Below, one piece after another: positions 38,345-47,860 of a DNA stretch of 64,000 bases. The DNA is from Nitrospira sp. (GTDB lineage Bacteria > Nitrospirota > Nitrospiria > Nitrospirales > Nitrospiraceae): positions 558,001 through 622,000 of the forward strand of contig JARFXP010000002.1 of the NCBI GenBank assembly GCA_029194675.1. Direction: 5' to 3'. The translations under genes and the position numbers were made by a program. The notes under the pieces were generated by a model. It did not search any database, was not told the DNA's origin, and was given only the letters and a program-made list of their open reading frames with translations. The first letter of the stretch is position 1, and each line of letters begins with the position of its first letter.

Positions 38345-39719
38345 CATTGCTGTCCAAAATAGCCGGAACCGGGTGGAAGCCCACGTGATTTGATGCGGGC
38401 TTCGGACGGGTGAGGACGGGTTTTCACATTGGTGCCTCCTTGTGCTGTCCAAGATCAGGCGAAGGCCAAGAGGGCTTGGGGGTAGTCCTGTTGATGAGGT
38501 GGCGTGGTGAACGGTTCGTCGAGCCAGGCCATCAGATCGCGGTGGGTAAAGAGATTCATGCGCAGCAGCGCCACCAGGTTGGCGAGACTCCAGCCGAAAC
38601 GGGAGGACCGTTGCAGGTAGCGCAGCAGTAGCATCGAGATCAATGCGGTCCAAATCTGGGTCTTCACCGCGTTGGCCGAGGTGCCGACGAACGTCTTGAT
38701 CTTCAGGTTCTGCTTCAGGGCCTTGAAGAACAGCTCGATCTGCCAGCGATCCTTGTAAATGGCGGCGACGGTGCTGGCGCCCAGCTCGTGGTGGTTGGTC
38801 AGGAACGCCAGGACTTCGCCGGTATCCTCGCGGAGCGCTTCGATACGGCGCAACAGATGTGCACACTTCTCCTGGGCTCCCACACCGGTGAGCCGAATGG
38901 TCTGATCCTTGAGGATGCGGCGGTTCTGGGGCGGGTCTCTCTCATCGAGCACTTCGAACTGGGCGTTGTCCTTCATGCGCGTGACGAAGAACACCTGGGC
39001 GGTGGTCCATTTGGCGAACAAGCGATAGTCGTTGTAGCCCCGATCATCCACCACGATCGTGCCAGAGGCGAAGTCCATCTGGTGGGCCGCTCTGACATCA
39101 TGCACCTTCCCATCGGTGATGAGGCCGAAACAGGGCAGATAGCCATCGTGGTCGAGCACCAAATGGAGCTTGACCGCACCCTTGGTGCGGCGAAACTTCG
39201 CCCAGTCGTACATCGACAGGCACAGATCGATCGTGGTCGAATCGAGACTGACCAGCTTGTTCTTGAACCGGAACTTGCCGTGCCCCTGCGTTTTGGCGGC
39301 GACCATCTTGAATAGGCTGTAGAAAACTTTTTCGAACAACTCCCACGGACGGTGGCTGTTCGCGTATGACAGCGAGGAGCGGACTGAGGCGGTGATCCCC
39401 AAGTGGATCAGCTTGCCTTCGCAGCTTTTCAGCCCGCCCTCAATCTCCCTCAGCGAATGAGCCCGACCGAGCTGGCAGAACAGCATCCCCACAAACTGAC
39501 TCCAGCTCGACAAACCCTTGCTGCGATATTCGTCCCTCGTCCCCTTGACGATGCGCTCGAAGTCGGTGCGTGGAATGAGCTTGAGTATTTGGCTGAACAG
39601 GCTGCATGATGCGTTCACGTTGGGGCTCCTTCGGTGAGAGGCTGGTGAGTTTGGCGATTTACCAACACCCTACACCGTTGGATACCCCAACGGTCATAAG
39701 CTGTTTTGGACAAGAGTGA
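38345..39719 (-). mobile_element. IS4-family insertion sequence, complete (1375 bp)
   Basis: Inverted ends begin CATTGCTGTCCAAAATAGC (left) and CACTCTTGTCCAAAACAGC (right, complement), 15 of 19 identical, and the element is bordered by a perfect 9-bp direct repeat AAACGGCAG. One intact transposase gene fills it. Intact ends, intact gene and perfect target duplication point to a recent insertion. Confidence 0.88.
38455..39618 (-). CDS. IS4-family transposase
   Basis: 387 residues with an N-terminal helical domain (DUF4372 type, SQILKLIPRTDFERIVKGTR) and a DDE core. The three acidic residues appear to be in LVSLDSTTIDLCLS, GTIVVDDRGYNDYRLF and the YKDRWQIELFFKALKQNLKI signature (Y-x2-R-W-x-I-E). 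Reading frame and length are intact, so the element may be active. It is encoded on the minus strand from ATG 39618. Confidence 0.9.
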   Translation of the reverse strand: MNASCSLFSQILKLIPRTDFERIVKGTRDEYRSKGLSSWSQFVGMLFCQLGRAHSLREIEGGLKSCEGKLIHLGITASVRSSLSYANSHRPWELFEKVFYSLFKMVAAKTQGHGKFRFKNKLVSLDSTTIDLCLSMYDWAKFRRTKGAVKLHLVLDHDGYLPCFGLITDGKVHDVRAAHQMDFASGTIVVDDRGYNDYRLFAKWTTAQVFFVTRMKDNAQFEVLDERDPPQNRRILKDQTIRLTGVGAQEKCAHLLRRIEALREDTGEVLAFLTNHHELGASTVAAIYKDRWQIELFFKALKQNLKIKTFVGTSANAVKTQIWTALISMLLLRYLQRSSRFGWSLANLVALLRMNLFTHRDLMAWLDEPFTTPPHQQDYPQALLAFA

Positions 39720-39728
39720 AACGGCAGT
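39720..39728. repeat. 9-bp target-site duplication, right copy
   Basis: AAACGGCAG, identical to 38336-38344. Confidence 0.8.
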
Positions 39729-39915
39729 TGAAGTAGTGGCCTACTCCAGGCGGCGCGCGATGGTCCCCTGTGTCTCTCGGCCTGCCGCAAACAAGCGCGC
39801 GGCCTGGTGGCGACGAACTTCCAGTCCATGAAACTCGCGTCGAGGGGCCAGATGCGTAGCCATACCTGTCATACACGAACCGGCCGCGACGTGTCACTGT
39901 ATTATGCGAGATTCA

Positions 39916-40124
39916 GTAGGCGGGCTTGAAGTCTTTCGGCGATTCAAGGCGGACGGTGAAGCAGTTGAGCTAGAGCGCGAGACGCTGCACATCATGGACG
40001 ACAAACAACGCATCGCCTTGGTCGAAACAAAAACGATCGACACTCAGTCCTCAGCACTCAGCACTTGATTCGTTACCAGTTCGGCAATCATCTTGGATCA
40101 GCGGTCTTGGAATTGGATGATTAG
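39916..40124 (+). pseudogene. RHS/YD-repeat protein fragment with a repeat insertion and frameshift
   Basis: The first part reads VGGLEVFRRFKADGEAVELE, then RETLHIMDDKQRIALVETKT, the part that precedes the RHS core end. An ACTCAGCACT-type repeat follows (40041-40065) and the frame is lost. The next frame continues LIRYQFGNHLGSAVLELDD, a classic RHS-core motif, and stops at 40122-40124. The IS1595 element begins directly after. The remnant is about 70 codons of what are normally very large secreted toxins or surface proteins. Confidence 0.75.
40041..40065 (+). repeat. ACTCAGCACT-type repeat in the rhs remnant
   Basis: CACTCAGTCC followed by TCAGCACTCAGCACT, the same unit as in the three lhr sites. 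Here it lies at the frameshift in rhs. Confidence 0.7.
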
Positions 40125-40128
40125 GCCA

Positions 40129-41142
40129 ATATGCTTATTACTTTGACTCCGGTTAGCGCTTTGGGCACTCTCCAGCAATGGGGCGACTGGGTTATCCTCA
40201 GAACATGCGGGAGTTCCGTCAGCGATTCTCGACCTCCGAAGCCTGCCGTGAATACCTGGTTCAATGCCGGTGGCCCGATGGCTTCGTTTGCCCGACATGC
40301 TCGGGTAAAAAGGCGTGGCTGAATCAGACGCGCTATGTCTTCGAATGCCCACAGTGCGGGCGTCAAACTGCACCGCCCACGGGTACGATCATGCATCGTT
40401 CGCACGTCCCGATCCAAGCGTGGTTCTGGGCAGCCTACTTGGTTGCGACTCACACTCCTGGAATCAGCGCCGTGCAACTACAGCGACAGCTTGGGATTGG
40501 CGGGTATCAGCACGCCTGGCACCTGCTCCATCGGCTGCGCAAGGGGATGGTCAATGACAACCGCACAAAACTCTCGGGGCTTGTGGCGGTGGATGAAACA
40601 CACATCGGAGGATCGGTAAAAGGCAAGAAGGGCCGTGGCGTTGCCGCAGGAGCGCAGAAGAGCCTGGTGGCCGGTGCGGTGGAAGTGCTGGTCTACACCG
40701 ATGTCCAGGGCAAGCGCCGAGAACGCGCAGGCCGGCTCCGGCTTGCGCCGAGTGCCGATGCCAGCGGGATGGCGCTGGGGCGTTTCTGACGCAACACGTG
40801 GAAGGCGGCAGCCAAGTAAGAACCGCCGGTTGGCGTGGGTACTCGGAGTCCGCCCTGGAAGAGTACCACCATCACATCCGCGTCGTCGGTGCTCCTCGCC
40901 AAGCCGCGCGACGGTTTCCCCACATCCACCGCGTAGTCAGCAATCTCAAGGCGTGGCTGAACGGCACGCATCACGGGGTCGAGCCCAAGCATCTTCCGAG
41001 CTATTGGGACGAGTTTGTCGTTCGTTTCAACCGGCGTCAGACCCCGATGGCCGCCTTTCAAACGTTGCTGGGCATCTCGGCACAGAAAAGCCCCATTGCG
41101 CTCATCGAATTACTGTCACCGGAGTCAAAGTAATAAGCATAT
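40129..41142 (+). mobile_element. IS1595-family insertion sequence (about 1.0 kb)
   Basis: Perfect 25-bp inverted repeats at 40129-40153 and 41118-41142 (begin ATATGCTTATTACTT). The right repeat overlaps the 3' end of the transposase. No target duplication is seen at this boundary: the left flank is rhs and the right flank is a different broken gene, which suggests a deletion beside the element. Confidence 0.85.
40205..41133 (+). pseudogene. IS1595-family transposase with a single frameshift
   Basis: From ATG 40205 the first part shows the zinc ribbon (FVCPTCSGKKAW, FECPQCGRQTAPP) and the first part of the DDE core (LVAVDETHIGGSVKGKKGRG). The frame ends at a TGA near 40789. A shift at a GGGG run (about 40775-40779) restores the rest: FLTQHVEGGSQVRTAGWRGY and NLKAWLNGTHHGVEPKHLPS, then FVVRFNRR, to the stop at 41133. 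One missing G explains everything. The element is inactive unless frameshifting occurs. Confidence 0.82.
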
Positions 41143-41378
41143 ACGGCTGATATCAGGCTATGGTCCGCAGCTCCTTGTGGCGCAACGACATCAGCGGGAT
41201 CTTCAGGAGTAAACGCCTCCAGGGGTCGTCCCATCTTGTCCTCAAGCAGCTTCCGCGCATTGGCAAGTGGGAGTCGCTCCTGGCAAGGCGTCACATCATC
41301 GACTCGAAAGCAGATCTCCGTCTCGGAGCGATGCATGATGGGAGCCTGGTCTCGGACTGGAGCAGAGGGACCCTTCAT
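41143..41378 (-). pseudogene. Gene of unknown function cut by IS1595
   Basis: ATG 41378 has a strong AGAGGAGAGGTG upstream, so this was a real gene. About 78 residues are left (includes ICFRVDDVTPCQERLPLANA and MGRPLEAFTPEDPADV) before the frame enters the IS end at 41142. I do not recognise the family. The missing 3' part is not found on the other side of the IS. Confidence 0.6.
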
Positions 41379-41767
41379 GTTGCACCTCTCCTCTGAGTCG
41401 AATGTACGTTGGGTGAGGAAATGTCAATGCTCAGAATACTAGACATTATCAAGCGCGACAATTTGCCAGCGCTTTTCTCCATTTCTAGGGATAGGGGAGT
41501 GAGCAGAAACTCGAATTGATCCGGAACCACGAAGCCTGTGCCTCACACAAGCTCGTGAGCTCCGGCTCGAGCATTGACTTGTTCGGTTGTCGCTGTGTTC
41601 CGACAGGGGAGAAGGGGAGGAGCGGTTTTCCGAAGAACGAAGTTTCAGGCTGCATTGAGGCTGATTCGGGTCGTCAGGAAACTGCATCAACCACAATCTG
41701 ACTGACGATTTGACTGCAACGGATGTAGAAAACACCGTTGTGAGGCCGCAAAAGAAAATCGTGTCGC
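41379..41767. other. Intergenic region, no supported gene
   Basis: About 390 bases between two minus-strand genes. Frames at 41439-41771 (minus) and 41516-41701 (plus) lack protein character. Nothing else seen. Confidence 0.3.
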
Positions 41768-42328
41768 TCACTTAAACAGTGTGGAGAGAGGCAGGCTCAG
41801 AGCCGGCAGCAGCGGCGTGGTGAGCAGCTCTTGGACTTCTAGGCTCAGGACCACAGCTTGGCCATAGCGGCCGTCGGTGAGTCGGTACATTTTCACCTGA
41901 TCCAGTGCCGGATCGATGATCCAATATTCCGGGATACCGTAATGCTCGTACCGTTGGCGTTTGATCGTTTCGTCCAGCTTCCGGTTGCCTTCGGACAGAA
42001 TTTCAACGACCAAGGTCGGAACCCCATGAATGTTTGCCTCGGTCACGATTGCAGCTTGGGCCGTGGCGACAAAAATCAGATCGGGCTGTACGACATCGAA
42101 GTCGGAGAGGACGACATCATAGGGCGCGATGAAGATCTCGCCCAAGGGATGCTCGCGAAGAAAGTTCTTCAAGGCAGTCAAGAGCGCTCCAGCTATGCGT
42201 TGATGCTTGGTATTGGGCGATGGCGACATGACATGCTCTCCATCGATCAACTCATGGCGTTTCCCATCGTCCGGGATAAGCCGGTAGTCTTCGTACGTCA
42301 GTCTTAGATGACCGGTCTGGGTTGCCAT
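41768..42328 (-). CDS. Uma2-family (DUF820) restriction-endonuclease-fold protein
   Basis: 186 residues from ATG 42328, 5 bases after GAGGTG. The family pattern is complete: LTYEDYRLIPDDGKRHELID, VVQPDLIFVAT, PTLVVEILSEGNRKLDETIK, YEHYGIPEYWIIDP. The PD-(D/E)xK-type residues are Glu of HELID, Asp of QPDLIF, and Glu of VVEILS, followed by Lys of RKLDETIK. The family is abundant in cyanobacteria and Nitrospirota and its biological role is unclear. Confidence 0.88.
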   Translation of the reverse strand: MATQTGHLRLTYEDYRLIPDDGKRHELIDGEHVMSPSPNTKHQRIAGALLTALKNFLREHPLGEIFIAPYDVVLSDFDVVQPDLIFVATAQAAIVTEANIHGVPTLVVEILSEGNRKLDETIKRQRYEHYGIPEYWIIDPALDQVKMYRLTDGRYGQAVVLSLEVQELLTTPLLPALSLPLSTLFK

Positions 42329-42462
42329 ATGCACCTCGCGCCCTGTTCCGCTGGCTTGTGGCCCACCTTAACAAGGAGAAGGGCAAATCACAAGGTTCGC
42401 TAAAGAATGAAATGCATTGATCACACTAGCAAGCACCAGGTAGTGAATTTGATGCCGATCCA

Positions 42463-42885
42463 TCACCCCTTCCCGCACGCCGCCTCCCACAAGCCTTGAT
42501 TGAGCGTTCCCGGCTCAATGGCAACCCAGTGGCCTTCGCTCGTGTAGCCACCGCCACCGATCACTTCGCCTGTCCCCATGTGGCCGTAGAAGTCCGTGGC
42601 CGCCAGCGTCCGAACCAGCTTTTCTGTACAATCGAATTGCTTGGTGATTTTCGTGGAGTAAAAGCGGATGGGTGCCCGCCCTCCCTGCATCGCTTTCCAG
42701 TCGATCAGGGCGGAGAGCGCAACCAAATTACCCTCTCGGCGGATAGTGTCGGGGTTGATGTACGCCGTTTGCAATGGATGCGTCTGATACCGAGCTTCAA
42801 TGGCTACCCATTCGGCCTGTACAGGTCCGTGAGCCAGGATCAGCGCTGTGAACAAAATCCAGGGACCAACCCGATACGCAAGCAT
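42463..42885 (-). CDS. Exported surface-adhesin E-like protein
   Basis: 140 residues from ATG 42885, giving a signal peptide (LAYRVGPWILFTALILAHGP, cleavage near VQAEW). The mature domain resembles the surface-adhesin protein E family: AYINPDTIRREGNLVALSAL, DWKAMQGG, KQFDCTEKLVRTLA, WVAIEPGTLNQGLWEAACG. Two Cys could form a disulphide. Likely periplasmic or surface-located. An upstream ATG at 42909 would add eight residues. Confidence 0.7.
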   Translation of the reverse strand: MLAYRVGPWILFTALILAHGPVQAEWVAIEARYQTHPLQTAYINPDTIRREGNLVALSALIDWKAMQGGRAPIRFYSTKITKQFDCTEKLVRTLAATDFYGHMGTGEVIGGGGYTSEGHWVAIEPGTLNQGLWEAACGKG

Positions 42886-42995
42886 GGCCCATTCCTCATT
42901 GAGGAACATATTGTACCAGCCACACTCTTACGCGTGAAATGGGCACACAGGGTAATTCGGGACTGTCGATCAGCCCGAAGCAGCCTGCGGCTCTA

Positions 42996-44471
42996 TCAGC
43001 ATTTATTGATTCTCGGTCTCGGCTGCACCTTTGAACGGAGTTGGTCCAATCGATGCGTGATAAAGCTGAATCGTTTCTTCGGCGGATAGGGGAACCGATA
43101 GGCGATAGGCTCCTCTTGCGGCGGCAAGTGGTTCATGTCGCGATAGACATTGACCGGGGCAGAATCTGCCGCGAGGTGAAACATGGAGCGGTAGCCCAGT
43201 CCACAACCGGTAATGTTGAGCAACTCGCCGAACCCGTTTTGAGAGGCCCGCTGAATCGCCCGCTGTCCGATGGAACGATACGAATAGAACTGTCCCTTCG
43301 CCCACTTGTGCCCCCAGTACAATTGCTCGACGGTCATCTTGGCCGGCTTGTACACGACATGCTCGCCGGTGTACGCGGTCCAATTCTCTGTAAGGATCCG
43401 TCCGGCTGCCTTGAGTTCCGCAAACTGCTTGGTGCCGGGATAGGGGGTCATAATCCGCCAGAGCGCTCCCGCCAATCCCATCTTCGTCGCCCATTCGGCA
43501 GTGCGTTCGAAGTCAAAGACATCTTCATGGTCCAAGCCGCAGATAAATCCCGCATGAATATCGATTCCTTGGTCGTGAATGCGCTTGATCATCTCCTCAT
43601 ACAGCTTTGCCTGATTTTGTTTGTCGACGGACCTGAGCGAATCTTGATTGATCGATTCGATGCCCATGAACATTGCCGAGCAACCTGACTCTTTCAATGT
43701 CTTGAGCAACTCGGGATGATGAGCCACGTAGGTCGCGCTCATTTGGCTCATCCACTTCTTCCCGAGAGGCTTCATGGCCAGGCAGAGTTCCCGCGTATAG
43801 GCCGGGTCCGACAACAAATCATCGTCCCAAAACATCACCATCGGCCCGTTCATTTTCTCGACCAGTTTGACCACGTCCACCGGTGGCTTCTTCCGGAAGC
43901 CGTATGCGCCGCCTCCTAAGGCCAAATGAATTGAACAGAATGTGCAGCGATAATTACATCCTCTTGTCGCCGTCAGTGCATCACGAAACATGTAGCCTGG
44001 CGGTAACAGATCCCAGCGTGGAGGCTTTTCGTCCCATTTCTCGACCATATGGGGCATGCGGTACTGCGGTTGCATCTTGCCTTTCTTGAAATCTTCGATC
44101 AGCCGTGGGACAGTCAGCTCTCCTTCCCCAATGACGACTGCATCGGCATGTTTGATGGCTTCATCCGGCATAGTCGAAGGGTGAATACCGCCGAGCACGA
44201 CCTTGGCGCCTCGTTCGCGGAAGAGACGAGCCACTTCGTACGCCCGCACAGCCACGACCGTGGTCACAGTAATGAACACCAAATCATAGTCACGTGTGAA
44301 GTCCAGAGGCCCGACGATTTCGTCTTGGATTTCGATGTCCCATTCGTCCTCGGGAATAAGGGCGGCGAGCGTTGGGAGGTTCAAATTGGGCGTACGGAAT
44401 AGTTTCCAGACCGAATCCCATTTCTGATCTTCAGGATGTGGAATAATGAGACCGATCTTGTGACGCCCCAT
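42996..44471 (-). CDS. Cobalamin-binding-domain radical SAM protein
   Basis: 491 residues. The N-terminal domain is of the B12-binding type (KVVLGGIHPSTMPDEAIKHA, AVVIGEGELTVPRLIEDF). The radical SAM domain holds the cluster motif ATRGCNYRCTFCS (CxxxCxxC) and MVMFWDDDLLSDP, FMGIESINQDSLRS, IHAGFICGLDHED. Enzymes of this class methylate or rearrange lipids and other substrates; the specific reaction cannot be told. The start at 44471 is preceded by TAGGAGGGT. No operon partner is seen. Confidence 0.88.
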   Translation of the reverse strand: MGRHKIGLIIPHPEDQKWDSVWKLFRTPNLNLPTLAALIPEDEWDIEIQDEIVGPLDFTRDYDLVFITVTTVVAVRAYEVARLFRERGAKVVLGGIHPSTMPDEAIKHADAVVIGEGELTVPRLIEDFKKGKMQPQYRMPHMVEKWDEKPPRWDLLPPGYMFRDALTATRGCNYRCTFCSIHLALGGGAYGFRKKPPVDVVKLVEKMNGPMVMFWDDDLLSDPAYTRELCLAMKPLGKKWMSQMSATYVAHHPELLKTLKESGCSAMFMGIESINQDSLRSVDKQNQAKLYEEMIKRIHDQGIDIHAGFICGLDHEDVFDFERTAEWATKMGLAGALWRIMTPYPGTKQFAELKAAGRILTENWTAYTGEHVVYKPAKMTVEQLYWGHKWAKGQFYSYRSIGQRAIQRASQNGFGELLNITGCGLGYRSMFHLAADSAPVNVYRDMNHLPPQEEPIAYRFPYPPKKRFSFITHRLDQLRSKVQPRPRINKC

Positions 44472-44889
44472 AGTGACCCTCCTAAAGTGGTTAGATGAAT
44501 GTCTTAGCCTAGAGAATCCCCCTAACAGCTCATCCGTATGCTAGTTTGTAGCATTAGAGTTGTACGTCCACGACCTGGTAATTTCCCTAGTGATCAGGCT
44601 TGTGCCATGTGTGGAAGGATGATCAAAGATACCGGCGAGTAGGAGTCTCATCATGCACCAGCCTCCTGCCGTTTAAATTAGCCTGTTTGCTCGACCACAA
44701 TCAAGAGTTTCGACGGCGACAAGCAGCCGACTACGTAAAAATGAGATCGGCAATTCTCGAAAAAGAGGACGGCGCTACGAACAACATACGAGATGAACGT
44801 ATCTACTGCGTCCCCCGAATTCCTGTGATACTCCGTTCGCCCCTGAGCTGTCGAAGGGCGCATCACGAATGAAATGTTAGGATGCAATC
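44472..44889. other. Intergenic region, no supported gene
   Basis: About 420 bases upstream of the radical SAM gene and downstream of pyruvate kinase. Only short frames without protein character occur. Part of it should be the radical SAM promoter. Confidence 0.3.
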
Positions 44890-46341
44890 CTACGTGACTT
44901 CATGCAATTTGATGAGATTGGTCCCGCCCGGTTGTCCCACGCGTGTCCCCGACAAGATCACGATTTTCCCTCCGGTTTTAGCCAACCCTTCTTGCTTCAA
45001 CCGCCGTTCCGCTTCATCTACGCGAGCATCGGTCTGCTCGATCTGCGGCATGGTGTACGGACGCACGCCCCAGTAGAGGGCCATCTGCTGCCTGACCCTC
45101 TCGAAGGGAGTAAAGGCGATGATCGGCGCCGCCGGTCGCTGCTTGGAGATCAGCCGAGCGGTCGCACCCCGCTCACTAAAGGCCACGATAGCGCCGGCGT
45201 TGATGGCTCTGGCGGCGGATGAGGCGGCATTGCAGATCGCCTCAGCAAACGACGTATCGGGGAGGTCGGTGTAGCGTTTGGACACGGTGCCGGGCTCGGT
45301 GCCTTCCTCTGCCGCGCGAATGATGCGGTCCATGACTTGAATTGTGTCGATGGGATGGACGCCGACGGCGGTTTCAGCCGAGAGCATCAGGACGTCACTG
45401 CCGTCGAACACGGCGTTGGCGACATCGGAGGCTTCCGCTCTGGTCGGACGCGATGCCTTGGTCATCGACTCCAGCATCTGGGTGGCGGTGATGACCAGGC
45501 GACGCCGACGATTGGCTTCTACGATGATGCGTTTCTGGAGAATCGGCACCGCTTCAGGACCCATCTCCACGCCCAGATCGCCGCGCGCGATCATCACGCC
45601 GTCCGCCTGTTCCAGAATGTCGTTTAATGAAGCGACGGCTTCGGCCCGCTCAATCTTGGCGATGATCGGGAGATGACCGCCATATCCCGCCAAGACGGTC
45701 CGCGCGGCCTCGATATCCTGCGGGCCTCTCACGAACGAGAGCGCGACATAGTCCACACCCTGTGTGACGCCGAATCGCATGTCCTCCCGATCTTTTTCAG
45801 TCAGGGTCGGGGCGCTGATGTGAGTGTTCGGCAGGTTAATGCCTTTGTGCGAAGTTATGTTGCCGCCGGTCAGGACCGTACAGTCGACGACATCATTTGT
45901 GACACGATCGGCGCGCAGTTCAATGAGCCCATCGTTGATCAACACCCTGGCGCCTGCACGAACATCGCGAGTCAGGAATGCGTAGGTCGTCGGGACTTCA
46001 GGTATGCCGGCGGATTCGGATTGAAGGTCGAACGGCCTCGAAGGAGACGACGAGGGCAGCAGGCGTACTATCTGCCCGGCTGTCACGTCGATTCCTTCCC
46101 TCGGCAAGAGCCCCACGCGAATCCTGGGACCTTGTAGGTCCTGGATGATCGCCACCGCGGCGCCTCTGCGGGATGCCGCTCGACGAATCTCGGTGATGGC
46201 CGCGGCATGAGATTCATGCGTACCGTGAGAGAAATTCAGCCGAGCGGCATCCATGCCGTTTTCAATCAATCGGTCCAACAGCGCCGGCGAACTGCTCGCC
46301 GGCCCGATGGTGCAGACGATTTTGGCCTTTCGCATGTTCAT
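44890..46341 (-). CDS. pyk: Pyruvate kinase
   Basis: 483 residues from the ATG at 46341, chosen because GGAGG lies 8 bases upstream; an open frame to 46527 would add an unlikely N-terminus. Family features: KIVCTIGPASSSPALLDRLI, AARLNFSHGTHESHA, the active-site block MIARGDLGVEMGPEAVPILQ, and ASDVANAVFDGSDVLMLSAE. The C-terminal regulatory domain is present and ends GRTNLIK-like (QPGGTNLIKLHEV). It makes pyruvate and ATP from phosphoenolpyruvate. Stand-alone gene divergent from the ParA-like ATPase. Confidence 0.95.
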   Translation of the reverse strand: MNMRKAKIVCTIGPASSSPALLDRLIENGMDAARLNFSHGTHESHAAAITEIRRAASRRGAAVAIIQDLQGPRIRVGLLPREGIDVTAGQIVRLLPSSSPSRPFDLQSESAGIPEVPTTYAFLTRDVRAGARVLINDGLIELRADRVTNDVVDCTVLTGGNITSHKGINLPNTHISAPTLTEKDREDMRFGVTQGVDYVALSFVRGPQDIEAARTVLAGYGGHLPIIAKIERAEAVASLNDILEQADGVMIARGDLGVEMGPEAVPILQKRIIVEANRRRRLVITATQMLESMTKASRPTRAEASDVANAVFDGSDVLMLSAETAVGVHPIDTIQVMDRIIRAAEEGTEPGTVSKRYTDLPDTSFAEAICNAASSAARAINAGAIVAFSERGATARLISKQRPAAPIIAFTPFERVRQQMALYWGVRPYTMPQIEQTDARVDEAERRLKQEGLAKTGGKIVILSGTRVGQPGGTNLIKLHEVT

Positions 46342-46663
46342 GGGGGAGGCCTCCATGCTGTTGATCTGGACGAGAGGAAGGAGAATATCACAGATCCATT
46401 CATCGGATACCTCATAGACGGGAGATTTGTATAGGGGAGAGGCGCCGTGAGTTGAAGGTACCTTGAGCCGGTGTTCACGTGTAAGCGACAGGGAGCTTAA
46501 TGATTCCCGACGCTGGCTCACTTCCACGTAGCGGCTTGGAATCGTGCATTTCCTTTTCTTTTGCCTCTCCGCCGCTACAATGACCTCATCACAAGAACCT
46601 GCTCCCTACGGATTCCGCTCCCGATAATACGCACTACTCTCTCGTAGCGAAAGGAACGACGCC
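46342..46663. other. Divergent promoter region between pyk and the ParA-like gene
   Basis: About 320 bases that must carry both promoters. No convincing consensus pair was found by eye. The open frame that continues pyk upstream to 46527 is not supported as coding. Confidence 0.35.
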
Positions 46664-47737
46664 ATGGCAACCCTCATTTCTGTGGCATCCGGCAAGGGCG
46701 GAGTGGGTAAGAGCGTGGTTTCAGCCAACCTTGCGTTGGCACTGGCGAAGCGCGGGCGGCAGGTTCGGCTGGCCGACCTCGACGTGGGTGGGGCCGATGC
46801 CCACATCATGTTTGGAGAATTGAATCCGCCGGTGACGTTGACGGATTTTTTGAGTAAGCGGGCTGCCCGGTTGGAGGAGGTCGCCATTCCCGTCACGTTT
46901 CACCCGAACCTCCGTCTCATTGCGGGTACCGGTGATACCCTGGCGACCGCCAACATGGCCTACGCCCGCAAAAAGCGGCTGACGAAACAATTCCGGGATC
47001 TTGAGGTCGACATCGTGGTGATCGACATCGGGGCTGGCACCAATTTCCACGCGCTCGACTTTTTCCTGATGGCCGACATTCATCTGGCCGTGGCCACTCC
47101 CGAGCCGACGGCAGTGCTGGATCTCTACCGATTCATTAAGCTGGCCGCGATCCGTCGCGTATTGACCGGCGTTCTTGCCCGAACCCCCCTGTCGGAGGTC
47201 CTCTCCAACCGAGACTTCACGAGTGTGGAGGAAGTCATGGACGTTGCTGGTGCCACCGAGCCAGAGGAGCGTGACGCAGCAGCTGCCACATTGCAATCGT
47301 TTCGGCCCGGGCTGATCATCAATCGGGTGTCCGACAGTTCTCGGGTCAATGTCCTGTACCTTCGCAAAATTCTCCATCAATACGTTGGTGGAGACCTAAC
47401 TCTGCTCGGTGAGATTCCCGAGGATCCAGCCGTGAGCCAGGCGGTACGGAAGTTCCTGCCGGTCATCGAAGCAGCCCCGGAGTCCCCAGCCGCCAAAGGT
47501 CTGTTGGCCGTCTCCGCTGCCGTTGAGCAATTAATCTCGGCGTCTGTCGGCAGAAGCAAAGAGGAGGCCCAGCAACCGGAAGAGAAGCAGACACGAGTCC
47601 TGCTATCCAATCCGGCATGTTCCCAAGATCCTCAGGCCTCTAGTCCTCTGAAACCGGAGGTTCCGCCTCCTTCAATTGAACCGAAACAGCCCGTTTGTGG
47701 CAGTACCATCCACCACAGCAGCGGGCTAGTCGCCTAA
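46664..47737 (+). CDS. MinD/ParA-family P-loop ATPase
   Basis: 357 residues. The deviant Walker A is ISVASGKGGVGKSVVSANLA, followed by ADLDVGGADAHIMFG and Walker B VDIVVIDIGAGTNFHALDFF, which has Gly where Asp/Pro is common. The LINRVSDSSRVNVLYLRKIL region and a dimer-type C-terminal part follow. The last ~65 residues are a Pro/Gln-rich disordered tail. It resembles FlhG/FleN-like and other orphan MinD proteins that place cellular structures; no flagellar gene is adjacent, so the cargo is unknown. Confidence 0.88.
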   Translation: MATLISVASGKGGVGKSVVSANLALALAKRGRQVRLADLDVGGADAHIMFGELNPPVTLTDFLSKRAARLEEVAIPVTFHPNLRLIAGTGDTLATANMAYARKKRLTKQFRDLEVDIVVIDIGAGTNFHALDFFLMADIHLAVATPEPTAVLDLYRFIKLAAIRRVLTGVLARTPLSEVLSNRDFTSVEEVMDVAGATEPEERDAAAATLQSFRPGLIINRVSDSSRVNVLYLRKILHQYVGGDLTLLGEIPEDPAVSQAVRKFLPVIEAAPESPAAKGLLAVSAAVEQLISASVGRSKEEAQQPEEKQTRVLLSNPACSQDPQASSPLKPEVPPPSIEPKQPVCGSTIHHSSGLVA

Positions 47738-47860
47738 AGACGATGGAGCCCTACGGCTTGACAGCCGTGGCCCAAGGTGGTGCTTCGGCAATACCTCACC
47801 GAAGGATGTCCACCGCGTACCGGCGAAGAATATCCGCCTGCCGACGAATGGCACTCGTCG

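Noticed and set aside
39729..39915. Minus-strand ORF of 67 codons between the IS4 element and the rhs remnant
   Set aside because: Gly/Pro/Arg-rich with no motif; it crosses the IS boundary, so most of it would be created by the insertion.
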